From the NCBI GenBank assembly GCA_045125245.1, contig JBGVNF010000021.1, forward strand, positions 107,490 through 171,489: a DNA stretch of 64,000 nt, written 5' to 3'. This DNA is from SVEL01 sp045125245. Lineage in GTDB: Bacteria; Bacillota; Clostridia; Lachnospirales; Lachnospiraceae. The notes under the pieces are model-generated. The model saw nothing but the letters and a program-made list of their open reading frames with translations. It had not been told where the DNA came from and did not search any database. Positions 8,483-18,196 of this stretch are shown here, one piece after another. The position numbers were made by a program, and so were the translations under genes. Each line of letters begins with the position of its first letter. Positions within the stretch are counted from its first letter, which is position 1.

Positions 8483-10024
8483 TTATTTCGCAAATTCAAT
8501 AGCTCTGCTTTCTCTAATCACATTAACCTTAATCTGACCTGGATATTCGAGCTCATCCTCGATTTGCTTAGAAATATCTCTTGCAAGTAATACCATCTCA
8601 GCGTCTGATACCTGTTCTGGTAATACCATAATACGAACTTCTCTACCTGCCTGAATAGCAAAAGATTTATCAACACCCTTATACGAGTTAGTAATATCTT
8701 CTAACTGCTGTAATCTATTGGTGTATGTTTCTAAAGTTTCTCTTCTAGCACCTGGTCTAGCTGCTGAAATCGCATCAGCTGCCTGTACTATACAAGCGAT
8801 AAGCGATTCTGGTTCAACATCACCATGATGTGCCTCAACTGCATTAATGATGAGCGCTGATTCTTTATACTTTCTACAAAGGTCAACACCAATCTGGATA
8901 TGCGAGCCTTCCATCTCGTGGTCAACAGACTTACCAATATCATGCAATAAACCTGCACGCTTAGCTTGTCTTACATCCACGCCGATTTCACCAGCTAATA
9001 AACCTGATAAATGAGCAACTTCTATAGAATGCTTTAATGCATTCTGTCCAAAGCTTGTTCTGAACTTCATCTTACCAAGTAATCTTACAAGTTCAGGATG
9101 TATACCATGAACGCCAACTTCTAAAGTTGCGGCCTCGCCTTCCTCTCTCATCATCGTTTCAACTTCTTTTTGTGCCTTTTCAACCATCTCTTCGATTCTT
9201 GCTGGATGAATTCTTCCATCAACAATCAACTTTTCAAGAGCGATTCTAGCAACCTCTCTTCTGATTGGATCAAAGCTTGATAAGATAACTGCTTCTGGAG
9301 TATCGTCAATGATAAGGTCAACACCTGTCATTGTCTCAAGAGTACGGATATTTCTACCTTCTCTACCGATAATTCTACCCTTCATCTCATCATTTGGAAG
9401 CTGAACTACTGAAATAGTAGCTTCAGATACGTGATCAGCTGCACACTTCTGTATAGCACCTACAACATATTCCTTAGCTTTCTTTCCTGCTTCTTCCTTA
9501 GCTCGAGCTTCGAGCTCTTTGATTAATTTTGCAGTATCATGTTTAACTTCTTCTTCAACAGTTTGTAATAAAATTTCTTTTGCTTGTTCGGAGGTTAATC
9601 CAGAGATTCTTTCCAGTTCCTGTGTTCTTTGCTCATTAAGTTTCTCAACTTCAGCTTTAATCTTAGCAAGTTGTTCTTCCTTCTTTACAAGGGCGCTTTC
9701 TTTCTTCTCAAGCATTTCTGATTTCTTATCAACAGATTCTTCCTTTGATAATACTCTCTTCTCATACTTCTGTAATTCTGCTCTACGTTCCTTTGTCTCT
9801 TTCTCAAGTTCATTCTTAGTCTTAAGTGACTCTTCCTTAACTTCTAAGAGAGCTTCCTTCTTTGTAGCTTCAGCAGTCTTAACAGCTTCATCTATAATCT
9901 CTCTAGCTTGAGCTTCGGCGCCTCCTATCTTGGACTCTACAACCTTCTTGCGATATGTAATAGCTGCAATCCATGAAATTATGGCAACAACAGCGCCTAC
10001 CGCAATACATACTAAATGTTCCAC
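8483..10024 (-). CDS. rny: Ribonuclease Y
   Basis: RNase Y is the membrane-anchored endoribonuclease that starts mRNA decay in Firmicutes. The 513 residues run in the family order. There is an N-terminal membrane helix (about 3-22) and a long charged coiled coil (about 30-190). A KH domain with GRIIGREGRNIRTLE (about 215-230) follows, then an HD domain with HDIGKSVDHE near 362. The length is typical. Translation starts at GTG, with GGGAGGTG upstream. A terminator follows immediately, so it appears to be transcribed alone. Confidence 0.95.
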   Translation of the reverse strand: MEHLVCIAVGAVVAIISWIAAITYRKKVVESKIGGAEAQAREIIDEAVKTAEATKKEALLEVKEESLKTKNELEKETKERRAELQKYEKRVLSKEESVDKKSEMLEKKESALVKKEEQLAKIKAEVEKLNEQRTQELERISGLTSEQAKEILLQTVEEEVKHDTAKLIKELEARAKEEAGKKAKEYVVGAIQKCAADHVSEATISVVQLPNDEMKGRIIGREGRNIRTLETMTGVDLIIDDTPEAVILSSFDPIRREVARIALEKLIVDGRIHPARIEEMVEKAQKEVETMMREEGEAATLEVGVHGIHPELVRLLGKMKFRTSFGQNALKHSIEVAHLSGLLAGEIGVDVRQAKRAGLLHDIGKSVDHEMEGSHIQIGVDLCRKYKESALIINAVEAHHGDVEPESLIACIVQAADAISAARPGARRETLETYTNRLQQLEDITNSYKGVDKSFAIQAGREVRIMVLPEQVSDAEMVLLARDISKQIEDELEYPGQIKVNVIRESRAIEFAK

Positions 10025-10124
10025 AGGAGCACCTCCCTATTCAATTCTATTGTAATAATACAACATATAAATTTTATACTTTTTCACTAATAATGTCAAT
10101 AGTTGTATACAATTTTTTGTCAAT

Positions 10125-10784
10125 TCAACCACAAAATATTGTGTTTTTTTCTTCTTGTAACACATTTACTATGTCTTCATACATAAAACCCTTTCTAAGT
10201 AAAGACATAATAATTTTACTTTCATATTTATTATCCATATCCTCTTTTATTCTTTTAACTATGTATTTTCTTATAATATCATACTGTGGATTTTGATTAT
10301 TTTCATAATTGTCATCCAAATTGTCCTTATCAAAATCTTCAAAAGCATCTTCTATAATATCCCTTCCGATGCCCTTCACATATAAGCTTTCTTTTATCTT
10401 AAGTAAGCTTTTCTTATTTATATTATAAGAGATAAATCTTTTCGCATATTGATAATCATCAACATAACCGTATTTAGTCAAAAAAATCAATATTTTATCT
10501 ATAACCGCATCTGGATAAAACCCCGATTTTAGCTTTGTTTTCATCTGATAAGAAGTCTTATCTGAATCCTTTAGATAATAAAGAGCTCTCTCTTTTCCTC
10601 TCTTATATAAAATATCTTCTATCTGCGCGTAATGCTCCTCACTAATAAAAGCACCTACCTCAATTCCAAACCTTCTTATTTCTGAAGGGTACAAGGCAAT
10701 AGTCAAATTGCTTGTACCCTCCAATAGGATTTTATATCTTTTTTTATTAAGAAGCACTACAGATATTACTCTGTATTTATTCAT
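10125..10784 (-). CDS. recX: RecA regulator RecX
   Basis: RecX binds RecA filaments and limits or modulates recombinase activity. The 219-residue protein has the tandem three-helix repeats of the family, with LKSGFYPDAVIDKILIFLTKYGYVDD-type spacing and YAKRFI near residue 105. Its start lies 6 bases after the recA stop, and its GAGG site overlaps the recA 3' end, so it is expressed with recA and should be SOS-induced. The N-terminal 60 residues are less conserved. Confidence 0.85.
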   Translation of the reverse strand: MNKYRVISVVLLNKKRYKILLEGTSNLTIALYPSEIRRFGIEVGAFISEEHYAQIEDILYKRGKERALYYLKDSDKTSYQMKTKLKSGFYPDAVIDKILIFLTKYGYVDDYQYAKRFISYNINKKSLLKIKESLYVKGIGRDIIEDAFEDFDKDNLDDNYENNQNPQYDIIRKYIVKRIKEDMDNKYESKIIMSLLRKGFMYEDIVNVLQEEKNTIFCG

Positions 10785-10790
10785 GAACTA

Positions 10791-11819
10791 TTATTCCTCA
10801 TCCTCCATAGCAGCACCACCTGCTCCTTCTAACTGAAAATGTTCACGAACCGCCGCTTCAACCTTATCTAATATATCAGGATTCTGCTTAAGAAAATTCT
10901 TAGCATTCTCTCTACCCTGGCCAATCTTTTCTCCATTATAGGCATACCAAGCACCACTCTTATTGATAACATCAATACTTGCTGCCAAATCAAGAAGATC
11001 TCCTGCCTTAGATATACCCTCGCCAAACATAATATCAAACTCAGCTTCTTTAAACGGAGGTGCAATCTTATTCTTTACAATCTTTATACGAGTACGGCTA
11101 CCTACCACATCGCCACCACTCTTTAATGTCTCAGTCTTTCTTACATCCATACGAACAGATGAATAGAACTTCAATGCTCTACCACCAGTTGTTGTCTCAG
11201 GATTACCAAACATAACGCCGATTTTCTCACGAAGCTGATTAATAAAGATAACTATACAATTAGACTTACTAATAACAGCTGTAAGCTTACGAAGAGCCTG
11301 TGACATAAGTCTCGCCTGTAATCCCACATGCGAATCACCCATCTCACCATCGATTTCAGCCTTAGGAACAATCGCCGCAACAGAGTCAACGATAACTATA
11401 TCTATAGCACCACTTCTAACCATAGTCTCAGTAATCTCTAATGCCTGCTCACCGAAATCAGGCTGTGAAATATAAAGATTATCTATGTCTACTCCAATAT
11501 TCTTGGCATAAACAGGATCAAGCGCATGCTCTGCATCTATAAATCCAGCGATACCGCCTCTTTTTTGAACCTCAGCTACCATATGTAATGCTACAGTTGT
11601 CTTACCACTTGACTCTGGTCCGTATATTTCAATGATACGCCCCTTAGGCACACCGCCAAGTCCAAGTGCTATATCAAGGCTTATAGAGCCTGTAGGTACT
11701 GTCTCTATATTCATATTACTTGATGAATCACCAAGCTTCATAACTGAACCCTTACCATGCTGTTTCTCAATCTGCGACAATGCCGCATCCAATGCTTTTA
11801 ATTTCTCGTTCTTATCCAT
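10791..11819 (-). CDS. recA: Recombinase A
   Basis: RecA forms filaments on single-stranded DNA, catalyses strand exchange and triggers LexA self-cleavage. The ATG at 11819 (MDKNEKLKAL) is preceded by GGAAGGAG, so the longer upstream reading is not used; it gives 342 residues. Visible motifs are Walker A GPESSGKTT near residue 67, IDAEHALDP, the Walker B region IVIVDSVAA near 140 and loop L2 around FINQLREKIGVMFGNPETT. The C-terminus is short and acidic. A LexA box lies in its promoter and recX follows. Confidence 0.98.
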   Translation of the reverse strand: MDKNEKLKALDAALSQIEKQHGKGSVMKLGDSSSNMNIETVPTGSISLDIALGLGGVPKGRIIEIYGPESSGKTTVALHMVAEVQKRGGIAGFIDAEHALDPVYAKNIGVDIDNLYISQPDFGEQALEITETMVRSGAIDIVIVDSVAAIVPKAEIDGEMGDSHVGLQARLMSQALRKLTAVISKSNCIVIFINQLREKIGVMFGNPETTTGGRALKFYSSVRMDVRKTETLKSGGDVVGSRTRIKIVKNKIAPPFKEAEFDIMFGEGISKAGDLLDLAASIDVINKSGAWYAYNGEKIGQGRENAKNFLKQNPDILDKVEAAVREHFQLEGAGGAAMEDEE

Positions 11820-11840
11820 AATAATCTCCTTCCTGATTAT

Positions 11841-11892
11841 CAAACATTTGTTCGGATAACTATAATATACAATACGACCTAACAAATGTCAA
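11841..11892 (-). promoter_or_regulatory. recA promoter with LexA (SOS) box
   Basis: On the minus strand a -35 TTGACA (11887-11892) is followed after 18 bases by TATATT. Next comes CGAACAAATGTTTG (11841-11854), which fits the Gram-positive LexA consensus CGAACRNRYGTTYG at nearly every position. The box lies between the -10 and the ribosome binding site, where LexA would block transcription. Confidence 0.85.
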
Positions 11893-12002
11893 TATTTTTT
11901 CTACATTTTTTCGAACAAACTTTCTGTTTTTGTTTTTTCAATTATATAATAATCAATTCTTGGGGTAATAAACAGGACAATACTTTAAAAATACTGTAAA
12001 AT

Positions 12003-12033
12003 AAAAAAGAAGTGAACAATTTCTGTTCACTTC
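12003..12033 (-). terminator. Intrinsic terminator after pncC
   Basis: A 10-bp perfect stem (12009-12018 with 12024-12033) is followed on the minus strand by a run of six T. It closes the yicC-to-pncC gene run. Confidence 0.85.
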
Positions 12034-12066
12034 CAATCTATCATTTAGATGAATATTTGTCAAGGA

Positions 12067-12543
12067 TTAGTGATTTTCCAATAAATCCATTGCCATCTTG
12101 ATAGCTTCATCTGTTGCCTGCTTTCTTATCTGTGTTCTATCACCTTCAAAATTAAAGCAACTAACCAACACTTCTTCCTTATAAGCACAAGCAATATATA
12201 CAAGTCCAACTGGTTTCTCCATACTTCCACCGCCTGGTCCAGCTATACCAGAAGTAACTATAGACACATCACATCCTGTAGCTCTGCGACATCCCACAGC
12301 CATTTCTTTTACAACCTCTTGACTTACTGCACCATATTTTTCCAAAATATCTTCTGATACATTTAGATATTTCATCTTCGCTTCATTGGAATATGTAATA
12401 AAGCCTTCATAATATACGTCAGACGCACCCGGTACATCTATAATTCTCGATGCTATCATACCACCTGTACATGATTCTGCGCTGGAAACTGTAAGTCCCA
12501 TCTCCGCTAACGTCTGAACTAGTCTTTCCTCTACACTCAACAT
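12067..12543 (-). CDS. pncC: Nicotinamide-nucleotide amidase (CinA C-terminal domain)
   Basis: It deamidates nicotinamide mononucleotide to nicotinate mononucleotide in pyridine nucleotide salvage. The 158-residue protein is the stand-alone CinA C-terminal domain. It shows SAESCTGGMIASRI near residue 20 and TSGIAGPGG near 97, both part of the active site. It follows pgsA by 14 bases. A pgsA-cinA-recA neighbourhood is common in Firmicutes, although here the N-terminal CinA half is absent. Confidence 0.9.
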   Translation of the reverse strand: MLSVEERLVQTLAEMGLTVSSAESCTGGMIASRIIDVPGASDVYYEGFITYSNEAKMKYLNVSEDILEKYGAVSQEVVKEMAVGCRRATGCDVSIVTSGIAGPGGGSMEKPVGLVYIACAYKEEVLVSCFNFEGDRTQIRKQATDEAIKMAMDLLENH

Positions 12544-12557
12544 TTTATATCCACTCT

Positions 12558-13124
12558 TTATTTATTGTTTTCCTTTAATACTGCCTTATTCTTAGCAATA
12601 TAATCAATCATTGAAATCACTGTAAGTACAAGTGAAATAACGATAAGGATATTGCCTAAGATATCATAAATAGGAAAATCAAATATATATTCTACGATAA
12701 ACCAATTCAAATCGAGTATTAACCAAATAATCATAATCATCTGGAAAACAGTCTTAACCTTGCCCCAAATACTTGCAGCTATTACTATACCATTATCTGC
12801 AGCAATTGTTCTAAATCCGCTAATAATAAGCTCTCTACTTATGATAACAATAACAATCCAAGCAGGAATTCTACCAACAAGACAAATAAGTGCTGCTGAA
12901 ACAAGAAGCTTATCTGCTAAAGGATCCATAAATTTTCCAAAATTTGTAATGAGATTGTACTTTCTTGCAATATGTCCGTCCATAGCATCTGTTATACTAG
13001 CCATTACAAAAAGTAAAACCGCTATAAAGTTGCCCCATCTGCCAAGACAATCAATTTCCATAAAAAATACAAAAAATGGAATCGTACATACTCTTAATAC
13101 TGTAAGTTTGTTTGCTAAATTCAT
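12558..13124 (-). CDS. pgsA: CDP-diacylglycerol--glycerol-3-phosphate 3-phosphatidyltransferase
   Basis: PgsA makes phosphatidylglycerophosphate, the precursor of phosphatidylglycerol. The 188-residue membrane protein carries the CDP-alcohol phosphatidyltransferase motif DG-AR-G-D-D as SITDAMDGHIARK followed by FGKFMDPLADK (about residues 43-72). At least four hydrophobic helices are visible. Its ATG overlaps the rimO stop by 4 bases, which implies translational coupling. Confidence 0.92.
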   Translation of the reverse strand: MNLANKLTVLRVCTIPFFVFFMEIDCLGRWGNFIAVLLFVMASITDAMDGHIARKYNLITNFGKFMDPLADKLLVSAALICLVGRIPAWIVIVIISRELIISGFRTIAADNGIVIAASIWGKVKTVFQMIMIIWLILDLNWFIVEYIFDFPIYDILGNILIVISLVLTVISMIDYIAKNKAVLKENNK

Positions 13125-14443
13125 AATACTTCTCCAATCAAATCATATTCATTTGCGCCTGTAACTTTTACTTTTACTAAATCTCCGCTGATAAATTCCT
13201 CACCGGTGCTTATAAATATATTACCATCTATACCTGGCGCATCCATATAAGTTCTACCTACATAAGCAGGCTCATTTGCTATCTTCCCTTCAACCATGAC
13301 AAGAAGTTCCCTTCCTATCATACTTATCGATTTGTCAAATGCTATTTCTTGTTGAAGTTCCATAATCTCATCACGCCATTGTTCCTTCACATCCTCAGGC
13401 AACTGATTATCCATAGTTGCTGCTGGTGTATTTTCTTCTGGCGAGTATGTAAACACTCCTAATCGGTCAAATTCCATCTCGTCCACAAATTCCATCATCT
13501 CCTGATGATTTTCTTCTGTTTCACCTGGGAAACCTGCGATAAGTGTAGTTCTTAACACAATATCAGGTATACGTTGTCTAAGCTTATTTATTATAGCGAT
13601 TAACTCATTCTTAGATGTTCGTCTTCCCATTCGTTTAAGTACAGAATCTGAACAATGCTGAATCGGCATATCAAGGTAATGACACACCTTTTTCTCAGTT
13701 GCTATAGTCTCAATAAGTTCATCATATATTTCTTCAGGATAACAGTACATAATTCTAACCATCTTAATACCGTTTATCTTACACAATTCCTTAAGTAGTA
13801 TATGAAGAGACTTTTCACCATACAAATCAACGCCATACATAGTAGTCTCCTGAGCAACTAATATAAGCTCTTTTACACCAATACTGGCTAGATATTCTGC
13901 TTCCTTTACAAGACTCTCCATAGGAACACTTCTAAAGTTACCTCTTATCTTAGGAATTATACAATAAGTACAATGCTTATCGCATCCTTCTGCTATCTTT
14001 AAATGAGCATAATATCCACCTGTTGTAACCATGCGATTAACATCGATTTCAGGAATTCTATTGATTTCTTTAAAGATTAATGGTTTTTCACCGTTAAGGG
14101 CAGCATCCACAGCTTCTACAATATCATCATATGAAGCCGTACCTAACACTGCATCCACTTCTGGAATCTCTTTAATTATCTCGTCCTTGTATCTCTCTGC
14201 AAGACATCCCGTTACAATAAGTGCCTTAAGATTACCGTTTTCCTTATACTGTGCCATCTCAAGAATAGTTTCTATACTCTCTTCTTTGGCATCATTTATA
14301 AAACAACAAGAATTTACTACGATAATCTCAGCTTCCGTTTCATCATCAGTAAAACAGTAGCCTTTTGCACCTAACAATCCTAACATCTTCTCAGTATCTA
14401 CAAGATTCTTATCACAACCAAGTGATATAAACATTATCTTCAT
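13121..14443 (-). CDS. rimO: Ribosomal protein S12 methylthiotransferase
   Basis: RimO is a radical-SAM enzyme that adds a methylthio group to the conserved aspartate of ribosomal protein S12. The 440 residues comprise the N-terminal MTTase domain (SLGCDKNLVDTEKML, with further Cys near 47 and 81), the radical-SAM cluster CDKHCTYCIIPKIRG near residue 154 and a C-terminal TRAM domain. The SLGCDKN start separates it from MiaB. It heads the coupled pair with pgsA. Confidence 0.95.
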   Translation of the reverse strand: MKIMFISLGCDKNLVDTEKMLGLLGAKGYCFTDDETEAEIIVVNSCCFINDAKEESIETILEMAQYKENGNLKALIVTGCLAERYKDEIIKEIPEVDAVLGTASYDDIVEAVDAALNGEKPLIFKEINRIPEIDVNRMVTTGGYYAHLKIAEGCDKHCTYCIIPKIRGNFRSVPMESLVKEAEYLASIGVKELILVAQETTMYGVDLYGEKSLHILLKELCKINGIKMVRIMYCYPEEIYDELIETIATEKKVCHYLDMPIQHCSDSVLKRMGRRTSKNELIAIINKLRQRIPDIVLRTTLIAGFPGETEENHQEMMEFVDEMEFDRLGVFTYSPEENTPAATMDNQLPEDVKEQWRDEIMELQQEIAFDKSISMIGRELLVMVEGKIANEPAYVGRTYMDAPGIDGNIFISTGEEFISGDLVKVKVTGANEYDLIGEVL

Positions 14444-14462
14444 AGCTGACTCCGATTTATAA

Positions 14463-14708
14463 TTATTCTGATATTTCTTCGTCTCCTACAATCTTTACCT
14501 TACTCTTGTAAAGCTCTTCAATAGCTACTGATAAAGGCTTGTTATTCTTAACATTTTTTACAAGTGGCTGCTCTCCAGCAATAATCTGTCTTGCTCTCTT
14601 AGCTGTAGCATATACGATTGAGTATCTGCTCTGAACAACTGGCTGCTCGCCTGGCTCAACGTCGCTATTTACTACTGCCATTAAATCTGAATATGATGGA
14701 TGTAACAT
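14463..14708 (-). CDS. rpoZ: RNA polymerase omega subunit
   Basis: Omega helps assemble and stabilise RNA polymerase. The 81-residue protein begins MLHPSYSDLM and contains SRYSIVYATAKRARQI, the conserved omega core, followed by KPLSVAIEEL. It lies 2 bases after gmk, the standard gmk-rpoZ pairing in Firmicutes, with GGAAGGAG upstream. Confidence 0.93.
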   Translation of the reverse strand: MLHPSYSDLMAVVNSDVEPGEQPVVQSRYSIVYATAKRARQIIAGEQPLVKNVKNNKPLSVAIEELYKSKVKIVGDEEISE

Positions 14709-14710
14709 AA

Positions 14711-15343
14711 TTATTCTCCTTCCGAGAAGATTTTCAAATCCTCTCTAAAAAAATTTATTTTATTGATATTCCTACTTACTTTAGAATGCTCCATTTGAAC
14801 TATCTTATGAAGATTTTCAACACATTCATCTAATTTATCATTAATAAGTAAGTAATCATATTTGTCCATATACACAACTTCTTCGCTTGCGCGCTTAAGT
14901 CTTGCCTTGATAGTTTCACTATCTTCAGTTCCGCGTCCCTCAAGACGTTTCTTTAACTCTTCTGCTGTAGGTGGAGTAATAAACACAAGTACTGTTTCAG
15001 GCATCATCTCCTTAACCTTCATAGTTCCCTGCATCTCTATCTCAAGGATAACATCCTTGCCCTCATCAAGCATCTTTTCTACATATTCCTTAGGAGTTCC
15101 ATAATAGTTGCCTACGTACTTAGCATACTCGATAAGCTGATTATTCTCTATCATGGTTTCAAATTCTTCAACTGTTTTAAAGAAATACTCTCTTCCATCC
15201 TGTTCACCAGGTCTTGGCGATCTCGTAGTAGCTGAAATACTTAATGCATAGTTATCATACTCACTCATAAGCTTCTTCATAACAGTACCTTTACCAGCAC
15301 CTGAAAATCCAGAAACTATAATAAGAATTCCTCTATCCTTCAT
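14711..15343 (-). CDS. gmk: Guanylate kinase
   Basis: It phosphorylates GMP to GDP using ATP. The 210-residue protein has the P-loop GFSGAGKGT (about 12-20), the GMP-binding TTRSPRPGEQDGREYFF segment (about 40-57) and the lid region RLEGRGTEDSETIKARL. It sits between yicC and rpoZ, as in many Firmicutes. An AGGAGG site precedes the ATG. Confidence 0.96.
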   Translation of the reverse strand: MKDRGILIIVSGFSGAGKGTVMKKLMSEYDNYALSISATTRSPRPGEQDGREYFFKTVEEFETMIENNQLIEYAKYVGNYYGTPKEYVEKMLDEGKDVILEIEMQGTMKVKEMMPETVLVFITPPTAEELKKRLEGRGTEDSETIKARLKRASEEVVYMDKYDYLLINDKLDECVENLHKIVQMEHSKVSRNINKINFFREDLKIFSEGE

Positions 15344-15352
15344 ATAGACCTC

Positions 15353-16231
15353 CTACTCAATATTTTGAATCTGTTCTCTAACCTTTTCAATCTCTGTCTT
15401 TAAATCAATACCCTTGTTGGTAACTTCCAAATCGTTAGCCTTAGAAAGAACAGTATTCGCTTCTCTATTCATCTCCTGAGCTAAGAAATCAAGCTTTCTT
15501 CCGATGTCACCACCCTGAATCAAGTCAGCCTTCATCTTCTCTATATGACTTCTCAACCTTACCAACTCTTCATCTACACACATTTTGTCTGCAAATAATA
15601 CAACCTCAGTTGCAATTCTTGACTCATCAACCGGTGTATTTCCAAGAAGTTCCTCAACCTGCGCTCTTAGATTACTTCTGTACTCTTCAAAAACCTTAGG
15701 CGAACGAACTGCAATAAATTCAACAATTTTAAGCATCTCATCTAATTTGTTGATTAAATCTTCTCTCAGATGCTCTCCTTCTACAATTCTTGACTGTGTA
15801 AATTTCTCACACGCACCATTTATAGCTTCTGAAACAAGTTTCCAAAGCTCATCCTCATCAGTTTCCTGTTCTTCCATAGTAAGAACCTCTGGACATCTAG
15901 ATAAAGACAACACAGATATATCATTATTTAATCCAAATGTTTTATGAATTTTCTCAAAATATGATAAATATTCCTTAGCTAATTCTTCATTGTATTTAAG
16001 ATAAGAATTATTCTCAGATAAATCCTCGTAAGAAATAAATATATCAATCTTGCCTCTTGATGCATACTTCTTGATTTCACTACGAATAGCACCATCAAAC
16101 ATATTAAACACCTTTGGCATACGAATATTCATATCAAGATATCTGTGATTAACAGATTTCATCTCAACTGTAACTTTTTTGCTGCTTGTAGACGCTTCAA
16201 AACGTCCAAAGCCTGTCATACTTTTTATCAT
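15353..16231 (-). CDS. yicC: YicC-family endoribonuclease-like protein
   Basis: The 292-residue protein begins MIKSMTGFGRFEAS and ends with a LTNKG-like segment (VTNKGIDLKTEIEKVREQIQNIE), both hallmarks of the YicC family. YicC of E. coli and YloC of B. subtilis have been described as endoribonucleases acting on RNA decay. It is upstream of gmk-rpoZ with a 9-base gap, the conserved yicC-gmk-rpoZ order. Role here is by homology only. Confidence 0.9.
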   Translation of the reverse strand: MIKSMTGFGRFEASTSSKKVTVEMKSVNHRYLDMNIRMPKVFNMFDGAIRSEIKKYASRGKIDIFISYEDLSENNSYLKYNEELAKEYLSYFEKIHKTFGLNNDISVLSLSRCPEVLTMEEQETDEDELWKLVSEAINGACEKFTQSRIVEGEHLREDLINKLDEMLKIVEFIAVRSPKVFEEYRSNLRAQVEELLGNTPVDESRIATEVVLFADKMCVDEELVRLRSHIEKMKADLIQGGDIGRKLDFLAQEMNREANTVLSKANDLEVTNKGIDLKTEIEKVREQIQNIE

Positions 16232-16252
16232 GTCTTTCCCCTTTTATAGTCA

Positions 16253-16276
16253 TAGCTATGGCATTTACCATAGCTA
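16253..16276. repeat. Inverted repeat upstream of yicC
   Basis: A 9-bp perfect inverted repeat (16253-16261 with 16268-16276) lies between the potCD stop and the yicC start. It lacks a T-run, so it may be a weak terminator, an operator or an mRNA leader hairpin. Function is not determined. Confidence 0.4.
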
Positions 16277-16320
16277 ATCAATTATAGACCATTTTTCAAT
16301 AAAAATCAATGTTTTTTTCT

Positions 16321-18195
16321 TTAGTTGCTCTCTGCTCCACCGACCATTGTCCAGTAATAATCATAAAGATGATCACCTTCAGTTCCAAGATAATTATATA
16401 CCTCACATCTAGATAATACACTATTATCTGGGAATGCAATCTGGCTATTTTTAATCTCTTCATCTTCTATAAGCTCTCTAGCTGACTCATTCGGTGTAGA
16501 ATATGTAATATATTCAAAATTCTTAAGGGCTATATCTGGACGACATAAGAAATTAATCCAAGCTTCAGCTGCTTCCTTATTCTGACAATCCTTTGGAATA
16601 ACCCATCCATCAATCCATACATTTGAGCCCTCATCAGGAACAACATACTCAAGAGCATCATTTTCTTCCTGCATATAAATAGCTTCTCCAGAATAAATAA
16701 CAGCAAGTGCAGCCGCATTCTTAATCATCTTGTCTCTAACCTGATCCACAACGTACGCCTGAACGATAGGCTTCTGACTAACAAGTAAATCTGTTGCTTC
16801 CTTTAACTCATCTTCATTAAGCGTATTGATAGAATATCCCAAATATGATAATGCTACACAATATGCATCTCTAACAGACGCCTGCATAAGAATCTTTCCA
16901 TCGTACTTTTCATCAAAAAGTATAGACCAGCTGTTTACCTCTTCTTTTACCATGTTTCTATTGTAACAGATTCCTACTGTACCCCAACAATAAGGAACGC
17001 TATATTTATTCTCAGGATCAAATCCCTTGGCACTTTCTAAATACTGCTTTCCAATATGTTGCAAATTAGGTACATTATCATAATTAATCTCTGCAAGAAG
17101 GTCATTTTCCAGCATCTTTTCTATCATATAATCCGAAGGACAGATAACATCATATACTCTGGCTTTCTTATCTACGATAGTAAACATTTCCTCGTTTGTC
17201 TCAAACTCTTCGTAATGTACCTTATATCCTGTTTCTTCTTCAAATATTTCTATAACCTCTGGATCAATGTATTCGCCCCAATTATATACATATACATCTC
17301 CAATATACTGCCTATCATCCTTAAACAACTGATATCCAAAAACACCTGCAATGATAATAACGCAAGTAGTTACTGCAATTGTATACTTATTCTTAAACAT
17401 AAGCTGTGTAAGACGTATCCCCTTCTTCTTACTCTTAGACTTAGGTCCATAGTTCACAAGGAACAATAATATAAATACTGTTATAAAAAGAAGTGTGGAT
17501 AATGCGTACATTTCAGGCTTTATACCTTTTCTAACCTCAGTATAAATCATTGTTGACAATGTATTGATGCCCGAACCCCTTGTAAAATGGGTAATGATAA
17601 AATCATCAATAGACATTGTAAATGACATTAAAAATCCTGACAAAATACCTGGCATAATCTCCGGAAGAGTTACCTGAAAAAACGCCTGCACAGGTGTAGC
17701 TCCCAAATCCAAAGCCGCTTCATACATATTGCTATCCATCTGTTGAACCTTCGGCAATACATTAAGTACTACGTACGGTATACAGAATGTAACATGAGCT
17801 ATAAGAACTGTTGAAAAGCTAAGTGATACACCTAAACCAATAAACAAAAGCATAAAGGCAAGGGCTGTAACAATCTCAGCGTTAAGCATAGGAATATTTG
17901 TAATTCCAACGATAATATTTTTAGTACTCTTCTTCATCTTTATCATAGCCATACATGCAATAGTTCCTAAAACGGTCGCAATAATAGCCGCAAGTAAAGC
18001 AATTACAAGAGTAGTTCTTAAAGCATTCATCATCGTTGCATTTTCAAAGAAATCTCTATACCAATGAAGAGTAAATCCCTTCCAAGTACCCAATATCTTC
18101 GAATCATTAAATGACGCAACAATCAATACAAATATAGGCATATAAAGGAATAGCACTATAAGAAAAAGATAAAATCGTCTAACGAAATTCTTCAT
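16321..18195 (-). CDS. potCD: Spermidine/putrescine ABC transporter, PotC permease fused to PotD binding protein
   Basis: The 624 residues form one fused protein. Residues 1-260 are a PotC-type permease with six membrane helices and the EAA loop (YEAALDLGATPVQAFFQVTLPEIMPG). A further helix at about 270-290 anchors residues 300-624. That part is a PotD-like periplasmic-type polyamine-binding domain, with VYNWGEYIDPEV at its start and CPSDYMIEKM later. No lipobox or signal cleavage site is needed, because the binding domain is tethered by the permease. Its start follows the potB stop by one base. Such fusions are known in Lachnospiraceae and streptococcal relatives. Confidence 0.9.
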   Translation of the reverse strand: MKNFVRRFYLFLIVLFLYMPIFVLIVASFNDSKILGTWKGFTLHWYRDFFENATMMNALRTTLVIALLAAIIATVLGTIACMAMIKMKKSTKNIIVGITNIPMLNAEIVTALAFMLLFIGLGVSLSFSTVLIAHVTFCIPYVVLNVLPKVQQMDSNMYEAALDLGATPVQAFFQVTLPEIMPGILSGFLMSFTMSIDDFIITHFTRGSGINTLSTMIYTEVRKGIKPEMYALSTLLFITVFILLFLVNYGPKSKSKKKGIRLTQLMFKNKYTIAVTTCVIIIAGVFGYQLFKDDRQYIGDVYVYNWGEYIDPEVIEIFEEETGYKVHYEEFETNEEMFTIVDKKARVYDVICPSDYMIEKMLENDLLAEINYDNVPNLQHIGKQYLESAKGFDPENKYSVPYCWGTVGICYNRNMVKEEVNSWSILFDEKYDGKILMQASVRDAYCVALSYLGYSINTLNEDELKEATDLLVSQKPIVQAYVVDQVRDKMIKNAAALAVIYSGEAIYMQEENDALEYVVPDEGSNVWIDGWVIPKDCQNKEAAEAWINFLCRPDIALKNFEYITYSTPNESARELIEDEEIKNSQIAFPDNSVLSRCEVYNYLGTEGDHLYDYYWTMVGGAESN

Positions 18196-18196
18196 A

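Noticed and set aside
9519..9911. Plus-strand 130-residue Ser-rich reading frame
   Set aside because: It is antisense to the coiled coil of rny; the composition follows from the reverse complement of Lys/Glu codons.
11911..11930. Second LexA-like site upstream of recA
   Set aside because: CGAACAAACTTTC has only one good half-site; the palindrome is lost.
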